Counted from the first letter of the stretch, positions 27,213-36,133 are shown. The stretch: 64,000 nt of DNA from Xanthobacteraceae bacterium (GCA_009694215.1 SHVN01000002.1:1-64000), one strand, 5' to 3'. Notes: generated by a model not told the origin, from the sequence alone. Program-made: numbers and translations.

Positions 27213-28169
27213 TCACTGGACCGCTCGTGGCGTGACGTTTTTCTCCTTGAAGTACTTCAGCGCGCCCGGATGGTATGGCACGCCGTACTGCTTGTATGCG
27301 AAGGCCGGCGTGTACTCGCGGAGCACCGGCTGCACGGCGATCAACTCGTCCTTGTTCTGCTCCATCAGGGTCAGAATCTTGTTGACGAAGTCCTCGGGCA
27401 TCTTGGCGGACACGATCAGCACGTTGTCGAAGCTGTAGACCTTCATTGGCTTCTCGACGCCGGTGAAGATCGGGCCTGGCCCGATATCTGTCAGATAGCC
27501 CCAAGGCATGACCTTTTTCGCGGCCGGCATGCCCGTCTCGTCGATTTCGAGCGCGCGGATGCCGCCAACGGTGGCGTCGGCCTCCTTCACCTTCGGCCCG
27601 CCGAAGGCGAAGGAAAACATGTCGGCATTGCCGGCGATGAACTCGTCGGCGCTGCGCATCACGTTGGGCACCAGGACGGGCTTGATGTCGGCCGGGGTCA
27701 GGCCCGCGGTGGCAAGCTGGGCGACCATGGTCTTTTCGATGTTGCGCATGGCGGAGTAGCCCATGCTCACGCGCTTGCCTTTCATGTCGGCGATCTTGAA
27801 CAGGCCCGAGTCCTTGCGCACGAAAAACGGCGTGCGAAGCGCATGGACCGCGGCGATGAGGCGCATGTCCTTGAATTGGCCGTCGAACGCGTCCTGCGCC
27901 TCCATGATGTTGGTGATGCCGATCTCGACCTCGCCGCGCCCGACCATCGGATTGATGACCTGATCGCCGGCGGTGGGCTGCACCAGCATGTTGATGCCGC
28001 CCTTCTCCTTCAGCACCTTGGAGACGGCGGCCGCGGTGGTGTGATTGAGCGTGCCCGGCGGCAGCGTGGCAAAGCCGTAGGTCTGGGCTGACGCAGGTCC
28101 GACGCTCAGGGCCAGTCCGAGGACGGCGGCTGCCAAAGATCCAGTGGCGGCACGAATGATCGCAGGCAT
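27213..28169 (-). CDS. TAXI family TRAP transporter solute-binding protein (copy 2)
   Basis: This 318-aa protein is clearly a paralogue of its two neighbours. It has a signal peptide, TYGFATLPPGTLNHTTAAAVSKVLKEKGG, and PYHPGALKYFKEKNV at the end. The ATG at 28169 is preferred to the in-frame TTG at 28175 because gaggac lies 8 bases before it. Copies 1, 2 and 3 share length and order of motifs but differ in the middle, where ligand contacts lie, so they may serve different ligands through one permease. Confidence 0.9.
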   Translation of the reverse strand: MPAIIRAATGSLAAAVLGLALSVGPASAQTYGFATLPPGTLNHTTAAAVSKVLKEKGGINMLVQPTAGDQVINPMVGRGEVEIGITNIMEAQDAFDGQFKDMRLIAAVHALRTPFFVRKDSGLFKIADMKGKRVSMGYSAMRNIEKTMVAQLATAGLTPADIKPVLVPNVMRSADEFIAGNADMFSFAFGGPKVKEADATVGGIRALEIDETGMPAAKKVMPWGYLTDIGPGPIFTGVEKPMKVYSFDNVLIVSAKMPEDFVNKILTLMEQNKDELIAVQPVLREYTPAFAYKQYGVPYHPGALKYFKEKNVTPRAVQ

Positions 28170-28195
28170 TTGCAAGTCCTCCCCTCAGGTTCTCG

Positions 28196-29161
28196 CTATT
28201 GAGCTGCTTTGATTTCGATCTTGTTGTGGGCGAAATACTTCAGTGCGCCGGGATGATATGGCGTGCTGAATTTCTTAAACAGCCCCCCAGGCGTGAAGGC
28301 TCGCAGCGCCGGCTGGACGGCCACGAGGTCGTCTTTGTTCTTGGCCATTGCCTCGATCAGCTTGTACACGACGTCGTCCTTCACCGTGGCGTTGGTGAAC
28401 AGCAGATTGTCCCAGGTGTAGACGCCCATCGGCTTGTCGACGCCGATATAGAACGGGCCCGGCGCCGCCGGCGCCAGATACCCTTCGGGATAGATCTTGC
28501 GGGCGGCAGGCATGCCGCTTTCCGAAATTTCGAGCGCGCGGATGCCGCCGACGGTCGCGTCCACCTCGCGCACCTTCGGCGCGCCGAAGGCGAAGTAGAA
28601 CGTATCGGCCGCTCCCGACAGGAAGTCGTCGGCGCCGCGGATTACGTTGGGCACGAGCACCGGAGAAATGTCGGCCTCGGTCAGGCCGCCGGTGGCCAGG
28701 ATCGCCCGGGACAGGATGTCGAGCGTGCGTTGCGCCGAGAATCCGAACACCACCTTCTTGCCCTTGAGATCGGCGATGGTGCGCATGGTAGTGTCCTTGC
28801 GCACGAAGAACGCCGTCGGCAGCGGATGGATCGCACCGATCAGCCGCAACTCCGGCAGCCGGTTGTTTTCCACGGCGACGGACACTTCGAGCGCATTGGC
28901 GATGCCGAACTCGGCTTCGCCGCGGCCGACCAGCGGGATGATCACGGATTCGCCCGCGGTCGGCTGCACCAGCGCGTTCAGGCCGGCTTTTTCCTTGATG
29001 ACCTTGGCGATCGCGGTGCCGGTGGTGTGGTTCAGCGTGCCGGGCTGCATGGTGGCGAGCCCGAGCGCCTGGGCTGCGGCCGGAGCCGATTCCATGGCGA
29101 GCGCAGAGAGCGCGCCGGAAAGGCCGAGCGCTGCGATGCGAACGATCCGTGCGATGGACAT
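28196..29161 (-). CDS. TAXI family TRAP transporter solute-binding protein (copy 1)
   Basis: This 321-aa protein has a signal peptide (about 1-30, SAPAAAQA-LGL) and the TAXI pattern LGLATMQPGTLNHTTGTAIAKVIKEKAG, ending in YHPGALKYFAHNKIEIKAAQ. The start at 29161 has an excellent ribosome site (aggagga) 8 bases upstream. It is the first gene of the four-gene TAXI-TRAP operon and lies 26 bases before copy 2. Confidence 0.9.
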   Translation of the reverse strand: MSIARIVRIAALGLSGALSALAMESAPAAAQALGLATMQPGTLNHTTGTAIAKVIKEKAGLNALVQPTAGESVIIPLVGRGEAEFGIANALEVSVAVENNRLPELRLIGAIHPLPTAFFVRKDTTMRTIADLKGKKVVFGFSAQRTLDILSRAILATGGLTEADISPVLVPNVIRGADDFLSGAADTFYFAFGAPKVREVDATVGGIRALEISESGMPAARKIYPEGYLAPAAPGPFYIGVDKPMGVYTWDNLLFTNATVKDDVVYKLIEAMAKNKDDLVAVQPALRAFTPGGLFKKFSTPYHPGALKYFAHNKIEIKAAQ

Positions 29162-29333
29162 TTTATTGTTCCTCCTAGGCGGCAATCATTGCATAGCGCC
29201 GGGAGCAAGGCTATGCGCCGCAGCCGCCCCAAAACAGGGTCAGCGCGGCTGGACGCCGCACCGGCCGCGGGTTGCCGGCATGGCTGCGGCTTCCCCGTCA
29301 CTCGCGCCGGCGCGAGATCACGTAGGATTCGTC

Positions 29334-29804
29334 TTAGAACCACAGCGCGCCGTGCTTCTGCAGCACCTCGCTGGTTGCCGCGAGGTAGCTTCCGTCGGCG
29401 GCGGCTTCCGCGACCCGGTGGTCCTCGACCTGCGCGACGTAGATGGCGGCGTTCCAGGCGGCGAACAGCGTCGAGGTGCCGATCGAGGATTCCTGGGTGA
29501 TCTCGCTCGGCAGCGTGTGCATGTCGTAGCGGAACAGCGAACGGTTGTCGGCGTAGGCGTTGAAGTTGAGATCGCGCCCGGCGGGCCCGAGCTCCTGCTT
29601 GACCGCCTTCATGATCTGATGGCGGTCGTGCAGGAACGGGTTGTCCCCCGGCCAAACCTTCTGCACGATTTCGTGGCCCGGATCGTTGCCGTGCGAATGG
29701 ATGGCGATCAGCCGTCCGCCCGGCCCGAGCGCTCGCGACAGCGGCGCGATCACGCGTTTGCCTTGAAGTCGAGCGAGGGGGATGCGCTGCCCACTTATGC
29801 CCAC
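29334..29804 (-). pseudogene. Truncated class I SAM-dependent methyltransferase, C-terminal part
   Basis: This 156-codon frame is the back half of a methyltransferase. It has the post-cofactor beta strand LSRALGPGGRLIAIHS and a long C-terminal region, but lacks the GxGxG cofactor-binding loop. A stop lies only nine bases upstream of the GTG used by the ORF track, and no upstream fragment is found. The front half has been lost and the piece is not expected to work as an enzyme. The closeness to the divergent hydroxypyruvate isomerase marks a rearrangement point at about 29.80 kb. Confidence 0.65.
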
Positions 29805-29919
29805 TAAAGTCTACCGAAAAATCCAATGAATTTCAGAGGCCTATCGGCAGTGCCGGGTGCGGGTCCGGACGAAGTGCGGTAATGAACATCGAAGTCATTC
29901 CCGAACCGAAAGCGCCGCC

Positions 29920-30708
29920 ATGCCCCGCTTCGCCGCCAATCTCGCCTACCTCTTCACCGAACGGCCGCTGCTCGAGCGCTTTGGCGCGGCCGCGGCGGCT
30001 GGCTTCAAGGCGGTGGAACTGCAGGCGCCCTATGACCACGCGCCTTCGGCGCTCAAGGCCGAAATCGACAAGCATGGGCTCAAGCAGCTCGGCATCAACA
30101 CCTTTGTAGGCTCCCGCCCGGGCGATTCCGGATTGGGCGCGGTGCCGGGCCGCGAGAACGACTGGGACGTGGTGTTCAAGCAGGCGCTCTACACCACAGT
30201 GGCGATCGGCGGCAGCGCGATCCATTGCATGGCGGGGACGGTGCCGCCGGAGCAGCGGCCGGCCGCGGAGCGCACCTTCATCGCCAACCTCGCGCGCGCC
30301 GCGGATCTGGCCAAGGAAAAGAACGTCACGCTGCTGATCGAGCCGATCAATCAGCGCGACCGGCCGAACTACTTTCTCACCCGCATCGAGCAGGCCGCCG
30401 ACATCATCGTTAAGGCCGGCCGGCCCAACATCAAGATCCAGTTCGATTTCTATCATGTGCAGATCGTCAGCGGCGATCTCATCACGCGCTTCCAGAAACA
30501 CCTGCCGCTGATCGGTCATGTGCAGATCGCGGCGGCGCCCTCGCGCGCCGAGCCGGACGAGGGCGAGATCAACTATCCGGGTGTGTTCGAGGCGCTCGAC
30601 AGGCTCGGCTGGTCGGGCTGGACGGCTTGCGAATACAAGCCCCGCGCGCGCACCGAGGACGGCCTCGGATGGGGCCGGGCGTATGGACTGGGCGGGCACG
30701 CGGCCTGA
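29920..30708 (+). CDS. hyi: Hydroxypyruvate isomerase family protein (Hyi/OtnI)
   Basis: This 262-aa TIM-barrel enzyme interconverts hydroxypyruvate and tartronate semialdehyde or a close analogue such as 2-oxo-tetronate. The two catalytic Glu are in LLIEPINQRD and CEYKPRAR, and the metal-side QFDFYHVQI is intact. Length fits the family. The start MPRFAANLAYLF at 29920 is preferred to the track start at 29857, since the barrel begins at once. No gcl or glxR gene is beside it, so the pathway is not shown. The 3-hydroxyisobutyrate-dehydrogenase-like gene at 17.6 kb could in principle act downstream, but this is remote. Confidence 0.88.
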   Translation: MPRFAANLAYLFTERPLLERFGAAAAAGFKAVELQAPYDHAPSALKAEIDKHGLKQLGINTFVGSRPGDSGLGAVPGRENDWDVVFKQALYTTVAIGGSAIHCMAGTVPPEQRPAAERTFIANLARAADLAKEKNVTLLIEPINQRDRPNYFLTRIEQAADIIVKAGRPNIKIQFDFYHVQIVSGDLITRFQKHLPLIGHVQIAAAPSRAEPDEGEINYPGVFEALDRLGWSGWTACEYKPRARTEDGLGWGRAYGLGGHAA

Positions 30709-30788
30709 CCGCAAGTTCCCCAAAAACACGGGGAAAACAACAGCTTGTGTGGTTTACGGGGCCGGGCACTGGCTGCTAAATTGCAGTC

Positions 30789-31379
30789 ATGTGGGGTAGG
30801 AAGCGCAAGGCTGCCGATGAAATGGCCCCCGCGGATGCGCCGCCCGGGCATCTGAAGAAAGCCGTCCGGCAGACCCGCATCGAAATCGCGGAAAAATCGA
30901 GCGTGGTGGTCGACCTCCGCGACGCGGAGATGGCGCGGCTCGAACTGCTTGATGACGCGCTCGATCCGCTGTTCGACGAGACCCCGCCGGACATCGACCT
31001 GTTCGACCGCGGCATCAGCCGGGGCGACACGCCGCGGTTGTGGATCGACGCCATCGCGCATGTGGCAATGGCGCGCGACAAGCGGCGCTACCGTTTCGTG
31101 CAGGACACCCGCTACGGTCGCAAGTTGCTGGCGGAATCAAACGACATCGCCGAGATCGTCGAAGCGGTCACTCATTACGTTGCAGCCCGCATCATCGAGC
31201 GCGAGCGGGCGCTGGCCGAGGACGAAAGTCCGCTGCACGACCGGTTGTACCGAAGCCTGCAGGGCAGCCGGCGCCGCTGGCGGTGGCGCATGGCGGGCGT
31301 CTTCCTGTTCGGCCTGATCTTCGGCAGCTTTGCCCTGTTTGCGGTGCTCTGGATCGTCGCATCGCGGCTGCCGCGATAG
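30789..31379 (+). CDS. Conserved hypothetical protein with C-terminal membrane anchor
   Basis: This 196-aa protein starts with a Lys/Arg-rich tail, has a mainly helical cytoplasmic domain (about 20-155) with many acidic and basic residues, and ends in one membrane helix (about 168-190, AGVFLFGLIFGSFALFAVLWIV). It resembles unnamed membrane-tethered proteins of Hyphomicrobiales. I do not recognise a function. It is convergent with the metallophosphoesterase, ending four bases from that gene's end. Confidence 0.7.
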   Translation: MWGRKRKAADEMAPADAPPGHLKKAVRQTRIEIAEKSSVVVDLRDAEMARLELLDDALDPLFDETPPDIDLFDRGISRGDTPRLWIDAIAHVAMARDKRRYRFVQDTRYGRKLLAESNDIAEIVEAVTHYVAARIIERERALAEDESPLHDRLYRSLQGSRRRWRWRMAGVFLFGLIFGSFALFAVLWIVASRLPR

Positions 31380-31382
31380 CCA

Positions 31383-32255
31383 TCACACAAACAGCGCCTG
31401 CCGGCTCACCTCGGCAATGGCGCTGTCGCGCCATCCGCGCGCGATCATCGTGCAGCGCCAGGCGCCCCAGGCGCCTTCGATCTCATAGAGATTGTAGCCG
31501 GCCGGATCGTCGTGGTGGCCGGGTGCCCCCGATGCGGAGGGCACGCCGGCGACGGGGATGCGGGCCTGCGGCCCCGACAACCAGTGGAGCGACGCCTCGT
31601 GGTGATGGCCGTGCAGCACCAGTTCCGCGCCGTGCTCTTGCAGCACGTCGCGCAGCGCACCAGCATCGTCCAGGCGGCGGAAATAGTTTGCGCCCGCGAA
31701 TGGCGGATGGTGGATCAGCACGACGCGGAACGCCTCGCGCCTGAGCCTGGCCAGCACCTCGCCGAGCCGGGCGATCTGGTCGCCGTGCAGCCGGCCGGTC
31801 GCGGCAAAGGGAAGCGTCGGCAGCGATGTCGACAGTCCGATCAGCGCCAGCGGCCCGCGCCGCCGCACGAAGGGGAAGCTCTCGCCGCCGTCGCCGCGCA
31901 TGTAAGCATTCCATTCGCGCAGCGCCGATCCCACGGCAGCGCGCACATAGCAATCGTGGTTGCCCGGAACGACGGTCACGTCGCCGGGACCGCCGAGCTT
32001 CTGCAGCCAGGCTCGCGCCGGCTCGAATTCGCTGGCCAGCGACAGATTGACCAGGTCGCCGGTGACCGCGACGTGATCGGGAGCGCGGGTCTTGAGATCG
32101 GCGACCAGCGTCTCCAGCACATCGGCGCGATGGATCCCGCGGCGCTTGCGCAGCCAGTTGACGTAGCCCAGGCCGCGCTTGGACAAGAGCTCAAGCGGGC
32201 GCGGCCGGGGCAGCGGCGCCAGGTGCGGATCGGACAGGTGGGCGAGGACGAACAT
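31383..32255 (-). CDS. Calcineurin-like metallophosphoesterase
   Basis: This 290-aa enzyme has every metal-binding motif of the family: SDPHL, TGDLVNL, PGNHDCY, LIHHPP and LHGHHHEA. The domain fills the protein and no signal or membrane part is seen, so it is cytoplasmic. cAMP phosphodiesterases of the CpdA type, and UDP-diacylglucosamine hydrolases, share this fold, so the substrate is open. It lies 61 bases downstream of the mbfA gene on the same strand. Confidence 0.9.
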   Translation of the reverse strand: MFVLAHLSDPHLAPLPRPRPLELLSKRGLGYVNWLRKRRGIHRADVLETLVADLKTRAPDHVAVTGDLVNLSLASEFEPARAWLQKLGGPGDVTVVPGNHDCYVRAAVGSALREWNAYMRGDGGESFPFVRRRGPLALIGLSTSLPTLPFAATGRLHGDQIARLGEVLARLRREAFRVVLIHHPPFAGANYFRRLDDAGALRDVLQEHGAELVLHGHHHEASLHWLSGPQARIPVAGVPSASGAPGHHDDPAGYNLYEIEGAWGAWRCTMIARGWRDSAIAEVSRQALFV

Positions 32256-32316
32256 CGGCTGCGGCTCATGCTCTGACGAAGAAGCCGCACCGGTGATGAC
32301 ACAACGACGGTGAAGT

Positions 32317-33276
32317 TCAAGAGCTGCCGATCACGATCCCGGCGATGAACACGAGCGTGCCGCCGACAACGATCTGGAACGCCGCCGAAAGGAATGGCGT
32401 GTCCATGTACCGGTAACGAATCCAGGAGATCGCCGCGAGCTCGACAGCCACCACGATAATGGCCAGGACCGTGGCCGCCCAGAAATCCGGAATGAGATAG
32501 GGCAGGGTGTGGCCGACGCCGCCGATCGTGGTCATCAGCCCACAGACCGTGCCGCGGATCCAGGGCGTGCCGCGCCCGGTGAGCGACCCGTCGTCGGACA
32601 GCGCCTCGGCGAAACCCATCGAGATGCCGGCGCCGACCGAAGCGGCCATCCCCACCAGGAACGTTTCCCAGGTGCTGTGGGTCGCGAAGGCCGCGGCGAA
32701 CACCGGAGCGAGCGTAGAGACCGAGCCGTCCATCAGGCCGATCAATCCCGGCTGCACGTATTGCAGCAGGAACATGCGGCGCTGGGTCTCGTCCTCCTTG
32801 GCGCGCGCGTCCTTGGTCAGGATGCTCTGGCCGAGCTTGTGGGCCATGTTCTCGTGCTCGGCCTCGATTTCGGCGAGTTCGGTCAGGAGCTTGCGAACCG
32901 AGACGTCGCGCGTCGTTTCCGTCGCCTTGCGATAGAAACGCTCCGCCTCGAATTCCATGTTCTCGGCGAACTTTCGTACCTCGTCGAGGCCCAGCGGCCG
33001 CATCAGCCAGAGCGGTTTGCTGTGATGGATGAAGCCTTTGACGTCCTGGCGGCGAATCAGCGGCAGGTACTCGCCGAATTTCGAGCGGTACATGTCGAAC
33101 AGCATGGACCGGTGCCGCACCTCCTCGTCGGCCATCTCGTCGAACACCTTGGCGGAGGCCGGGAAGGCCTCGCGCAGCCCTTCGGCGAAGCCCCGGTAGA
33201 TGCGGCTGTCCTCGTCTTCGTTGGAGATGGCGAGAGCGAGGATTTCCTGCTCGGATAGGTCTGCAAAGCGCTTCAC
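32317..33276 (-). CDS. mbfA: MbfA-type iron exporter (ferritin-like plus VIT1/CCC1 domain)
   Basis: This 319-aa protein joins an N-terminal erythrin/ferritin-like domain (about 10-150) to a VIT1/CCC1-like transport domain (about 165-319). Iron ligands are suggested by NEDEDSRIYRGF, DEEVRHRSM, EFEAERFYRKA and EIEAEHENMA. The transport part begins at PGLIGLMDGSVSTLAP. MbfA of rhizobia exports iron from the cytoplasm and protects against iron and peroxide. The GTG start is used; the ATG one base upstream is out of frame. An ICE-like palindrome 40 bases upstream suggests Irr control. Confidence 0.9.
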   Translation of the reverse strand: MKRFADLSEQEILALAISNEDEDSRIYRGFAEGLREAFPASAKVFDEMADEEVRHRSMLFDMYRSKFGEYLPLIRRQDVKGFIHHSKPLWLMRPLGLDEVRKFAENMEFEAERFYRKATETTRDVSVRKLLTELAEIEAEHENMAHKLGQSILTKDARAKEDETQRRMFLLQYVQPGLIGLMDGSVSTLAPVFAAAFATHSTWETFLVGMAASVGAGISMGFAEALSDDGSLTGRGTPWIRGTVCGLMTTIGGVGHTLPYLIPDFWAATVLAIIVVAVELAAISWIRYRYMDTPFLSAAFQIVVGGTLVFIAGIVIGSS

Positions 33277-33315
33277 ATGGGTCTCTTGGGGTAACTTGGG
33301 ACTATTTGAAGCTAT

Positions 33316-33332
33316 ATTAGAAATATTCTAAT
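33316..33332. promoter_or_regulatory. ICE-like palindrome (probable Irr-binding site) upstream of mbfA
   Basis: ATTAGAAataTTCTAAT is a perfect 7-bp inverted repeat with 3-base spacer, 40 bases upstream of the mbfA start, within AT-rich DNA. It matches the TTAGAA-N3-TTCTAA core of the iron-control element bound by Irr in Hyphomicrobiales. mbfA is a known Irr target in this group. The site is directly visible; the regulator is inferred. Confidence 0.85.
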
Positions 33333-33476
33333 CAAGGAAGAGGTTGGATGCGCCCTGTCAAGGGCCACACGTTTTTTATTGCTGATCAACGACTTAGACT
33401 CATTTTATGTATGCCTCGTTTCGGCTATCGCAACACTGTCGCAACATTGGCGCCAAACTCGTTCGTCACGAAATTT

Positions 33477-33560
33477 AGCTATGTCTGCTTTGCCTCCGAC
33501 AACAGACGTTTCCGGAATCGCGAGCATGTCCGCTTTTGCCAATAGCGGCCTCTTGCACCG
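33477..33560 (+). repeat. Degenerate repeat, two copies of a gtctgcttt..ccaa-type unit
   Basis: Two related units, atgtctgctttgcctccgac and atgtccgcttttgccaatag, occur about 45 bases apart. They resemble interspersed non-coding repeats often translated by mistake as 'MSALPP…' peptides in related genomes. Recognition is from memory, so confidence is modest. Confidence 0.45.
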
Positions 33561-33647
33561 CAGCAATGCTCGTGCGTTTGTAGTGGATATCTCCTTCAAC
33601 GCGACAAGGCGTCTGAAACAAAAGCCTGCCGAGCGAATTTTGCCATC

Positions 33648-33775
33648 ATGCACCCATTTCTCGCAGTTCTTGTCGCGCCCATTATGTTTCGCTTTCGTCG
33701 CCGCGCTTCGTTAAAGCTTGAGGTAATTGCTTTACGACATCAATTGGCGACGTTGCGCCGGTGGCGGAAGGAATT
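33648..33775 (+). pseudogene. Transposase/integrase N-terminal remnant
   Basis: The frame reads …FRFRRRASLKLEVIALRHQLATLRRW, the N-terminal helical pattern of IS-encoded integrase-type transposases (LxxEixALRHQlxvLrR). After about 40 residues the similarity stops and the frame runs into unrelated sequence. No catalytic domain is present within 1 kb. It marks an old insertion or deletion between mbfA and the MetX-like gene. The rest of the 33.3-34.0 kb stretch is lower in GC than its surroundings and holds no gene I can support. Confidence 0.55.
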
Positions 33776-33978
33776 GTGTATTTCCTTGTCAGTCCGTAAC
33801 TTGGGTGGTTTCAGAGGAAGCTTTCAGTGGCACAACGCGGGCTCAGACCACGCGCAGCAGTCCGCTATGTACGTTATCATCCCAAAGCGGTCGTACTAGG
33901 GCAACACGACCACGTCGCAGTTCGCCCTTGAGCCAGCATCGTTCGCATCCGAGGCAACTGCATTTCGGGCGTGCCGTC

Positions 33979-35010
33979 CTAGCGTTGCGGTAATGAATCC
34001 AAGAGCTCCACGAGGTACTGCTTCCAAAGCTCCGGATAGCGCGAACCGAAATGGCCGTGGGACTTGTCGCTCGCCGGCACGATAACGGACCGTGCATTGG
34101 GGATTTTCGCGACCGCCCGCTCCACCAGTCCGAGCTCGAGTGTGTTGGCCATGTCGTCGGCGAAGTTAACCGTCAGCAGGCGCGCCTTGATCTTGTCGAG
34201 GTCGGGTTCAGGGTCGTAGTCCCATGACGCTTCGAATCCGTACAAATAGTCGTTGGCATCGATTTTACGGCCGCCCTCGACGATACTGTCATACAGCGCG
34301 ATGCTTTTCTCCCGGGTCGGTGCCGCTTCATAGGTTCTGACGCGGCTTTCCACGATGATGTTCTGGACGGGCAGCGCATAGACCCAATGCGACGGCTGCT
34401 TGACGTAGTTGCCGCCGTTGTAGTCAGGATCGTGGCGGATGCATTCGGTGATGATCCGGCGATAGAAAAAATTGTGACCGCTGATCGGCGCGGGCATCGC
34501 TACCAGCGGCATCAGCCCATCCATCATGTCCGGATATTTTCCGCCCCAGATCCAGGCCTGCATGGCGCCCATCGAAAGCCCGATGATCAGCTGCAGATGG
34601 TCGACGCCGAGACCTTCGACGAGCAGTTTCTGCGCGTCGACCATGTCTTTGTAGCCATAGCGCGGGAACTTGGCGCGCAAGCCATCGCTCGGCTTGCTCG
34701 AAGCGCCACAGCCGACACCATCGGGTACGATCAGATAATACCAGGCGCTGTCGAGCGGCTGCCCTCGGCCGAACAGTTGCGGACTGAGGAGATCGATAAT
34801 GGTTTTTCCGCTGCCGTTTGTGCCGTGCAGTAGCAGCACCGCATTCGTGACACAGCCTGTGGAATCGCGCCGCGGCGTTCCAAAGGTGACGTAGTGCTGG
34901 CGAAGCTCCGGAAGCGTTTCGCCGGTCTGGAAACGAAAGTCGCGGACGATGAAATCGGCTTCTGTTCTATCGGTCGCTTGCGTGGTCGAAGGGTTCATTG
35001 CGTTGTCCAA
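33979..35010 (-). CDS. Alpha/beta hydrolase, homoserine O-acetyltransferase (MetX)-like
   Basis: This 343-aa hydrolase has the nucleophile elbow GLSMGAMQ, an oxyanion region at LLLHGTNGSG, an Asp in NFADD and a His in SHGHFGSR as the rest of the triad. It is shorter than true MetX and its active-site surroundings (GVGCGASSKP, KFPRYGYKDMVDAQ) suggest an esterase or hydrolase rather than methionine synthesis; annotation pipelines often call these MetX-like. It lies 69 bases after the TTT binding protein on the same strand. An amidohydrolase fragment is further upstream. Together these look like the remains of a catabolic operon. The start may be at 34998. Confidence 0.85.
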   Translation of the reverse strand: MDNAMNPSTTQATDRTEADFIVRDFRFQTGETLPELRQHYVTFGTPRRDSTGCVTNAVLLLHGTNGSGKTIIDLLSPQLFGRGQPLDSAWYYLIVPDGVGCGASSKPSDGLRAKFPRYGYKDMVDAQKLLVEGLGVDHLQLIIGLSMGAMQAWIWGGKYPDMMDGLMPLVAMPAPISGHNFFYRRIITECIRHDPDYNGGNYVKQPSHWVYALPVQNIIVESRVRTYEAAPTREKSIALYDSIVEGGRKIDANDYLYGFEASWDYDPEPDLDKIKARLLTVNFADDMANTLELGLVERAVAKIPNARSVIVPASDKSHGHFGSRYPELWKQYLVELLDSLPQR

Positions 35011-35079
35011 CGTGTATGATGGTGGGTTGCTAGGAGGGCGCCCCCGATGGGGTGCCGCGCTTGGTCTCGCATGCGTTAG

Positions 35080-36057
35080 CTATTCCGGTTTGATGCCGGC
35101 AGACTTGATCACAGTGCCCCACTTCTCGGTCTCATCGGCAAGAAGCTTGCCGAATTGGGCTGACGATTGCGGCGACGGGACTACGCCGAGGCCGGCCAGC
35201 TTGACCTTGACCGCCGGGTCGGCGAGCACCGCGTTGGTTTCCCTGTTGAGCCGGCCGATAATCTCGGCAGGCGTATTTCTGGGCGCGCCAAGACCGAAGG
35301 TTATAGCCACCTCATAGCCCGGCAGCGCATCGCCAATCGTCGGCAAATCGGGCAGCGCGTCATAGCGCGCGGTTGACGTGACGGCCAGACCGCGCAGCTT
35401 GCCAATCTTGATATGCTCGATCACCGGCGGCATGGTGGAGAAGATCGCCTGCACTTGGCCGCCGAGCAGGTCCGTCACCGCGGGCGCCAGACCCCGATAG
35501 GGCACGTGGACTAGATCGACGCCCGCCATCGCTTTGAACAGTTCGCCCGCCACATGGACCACAGTACCAATGCCGGCCGAGGCATAACTGACCTTGCCTG
35601 GATTGGCCTTGGCATACCCTATGAATTCCGGAACCGTCGTGGCCGCAAACGACGGGTTGACCACCAGCACCAGCGGCCCGCTGGCAAGTGCTGCGACCGG
35701 TACAATGTCGCGAATGAAATTGTAATTGAGCTTGTGATAAATGGCTGCGTTGACAGCGTCCGCCGAGCTGCAAGACACAAGGCTATAGCCGTCCGGCGCC
35801 GAACGTACGACAGCATCGATTCCCAGAGTGCCGCCGGCACCCGGTCGATTCTCGATCACGACCGGCTGGCCGAGTCGGTCCGATAGGCTTTGTCCTACTA
35901 GACGAGTGATGACATCGGCCGCATTGCCCGGGGCAAAGCCGACCACGACGCGCACCGGCTTGGCCGGATAAGCTTGCGCACTTGCCGTCCTTGGCAGGGT
36001 TGGCAGGCAGACAGCTCCTGCCGCCAAGTGAAGGAAAGTTCGGCGGGGAAGTGTCAT
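35080..36057 (-). CDS. Tripartite tricarboxylate transporter (Bug/TctC) substrate-binding protein
   Basis: This 325-aa periplasmic binding protein has a signal peptide with a twin-Arg-like start (LPRRTFLHLAAGA, cleavage near TASAQ-AYP) and the Bug pattern VRVVVGFAPGNAADVITRLVGQ, GQPVVIENRPGAGG, SYASAGIGTV and HVPYRGLAPAVTDLLGG. It has no TctA/TctB partner nearby. A probable export by the Tat route is suggested by the RR motif but not certain. Confidence 0.92.
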   Translation of the reverse strand: MTLPRRTFLHLAAGAVCLPTLPRTASAQAYPAKPVRVVVGFAPGNAADVITRLVGQSLSDRLGQPVVIENRPGAGGTLGIDAVVRSAPDGYSLVSCSSADAVNAAIYHKLNYNFIRDIVPVAALASGPLVLVVNPSFAATTVPEFIGYAKANPGKVSYASAGIGTVVHVAGELFKAMAGVDLVHVPYRGLAPAVTDLLGGQVQAIFSTMPPVIEHIKIGKLRGLAVTSTARYDALPDLPTIGDALPGYEVAITFGLGAPRNTPAEIIGRLNRETNAVLADPAVKVKLAGLGVVPSPQSSAQFGKLLADETEKWGTVIKSAGIKPE

Positions 36058-36133
36058 GGCTCAACCTCCTGGTCTATTTCGATGATTTTAGCGGTCTCTC
36101 AACGGCTGCCCGCAGAAGCTACGCGGCCTAAAT

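Noticed and set aside
25193-27235. 680-aa plus-strand ORF across the TRAP permease and TAXI genes
   Set aside because: Antisense shadow rich in His, Arg and Asp; it covers parts of two real genes with clear motifs.
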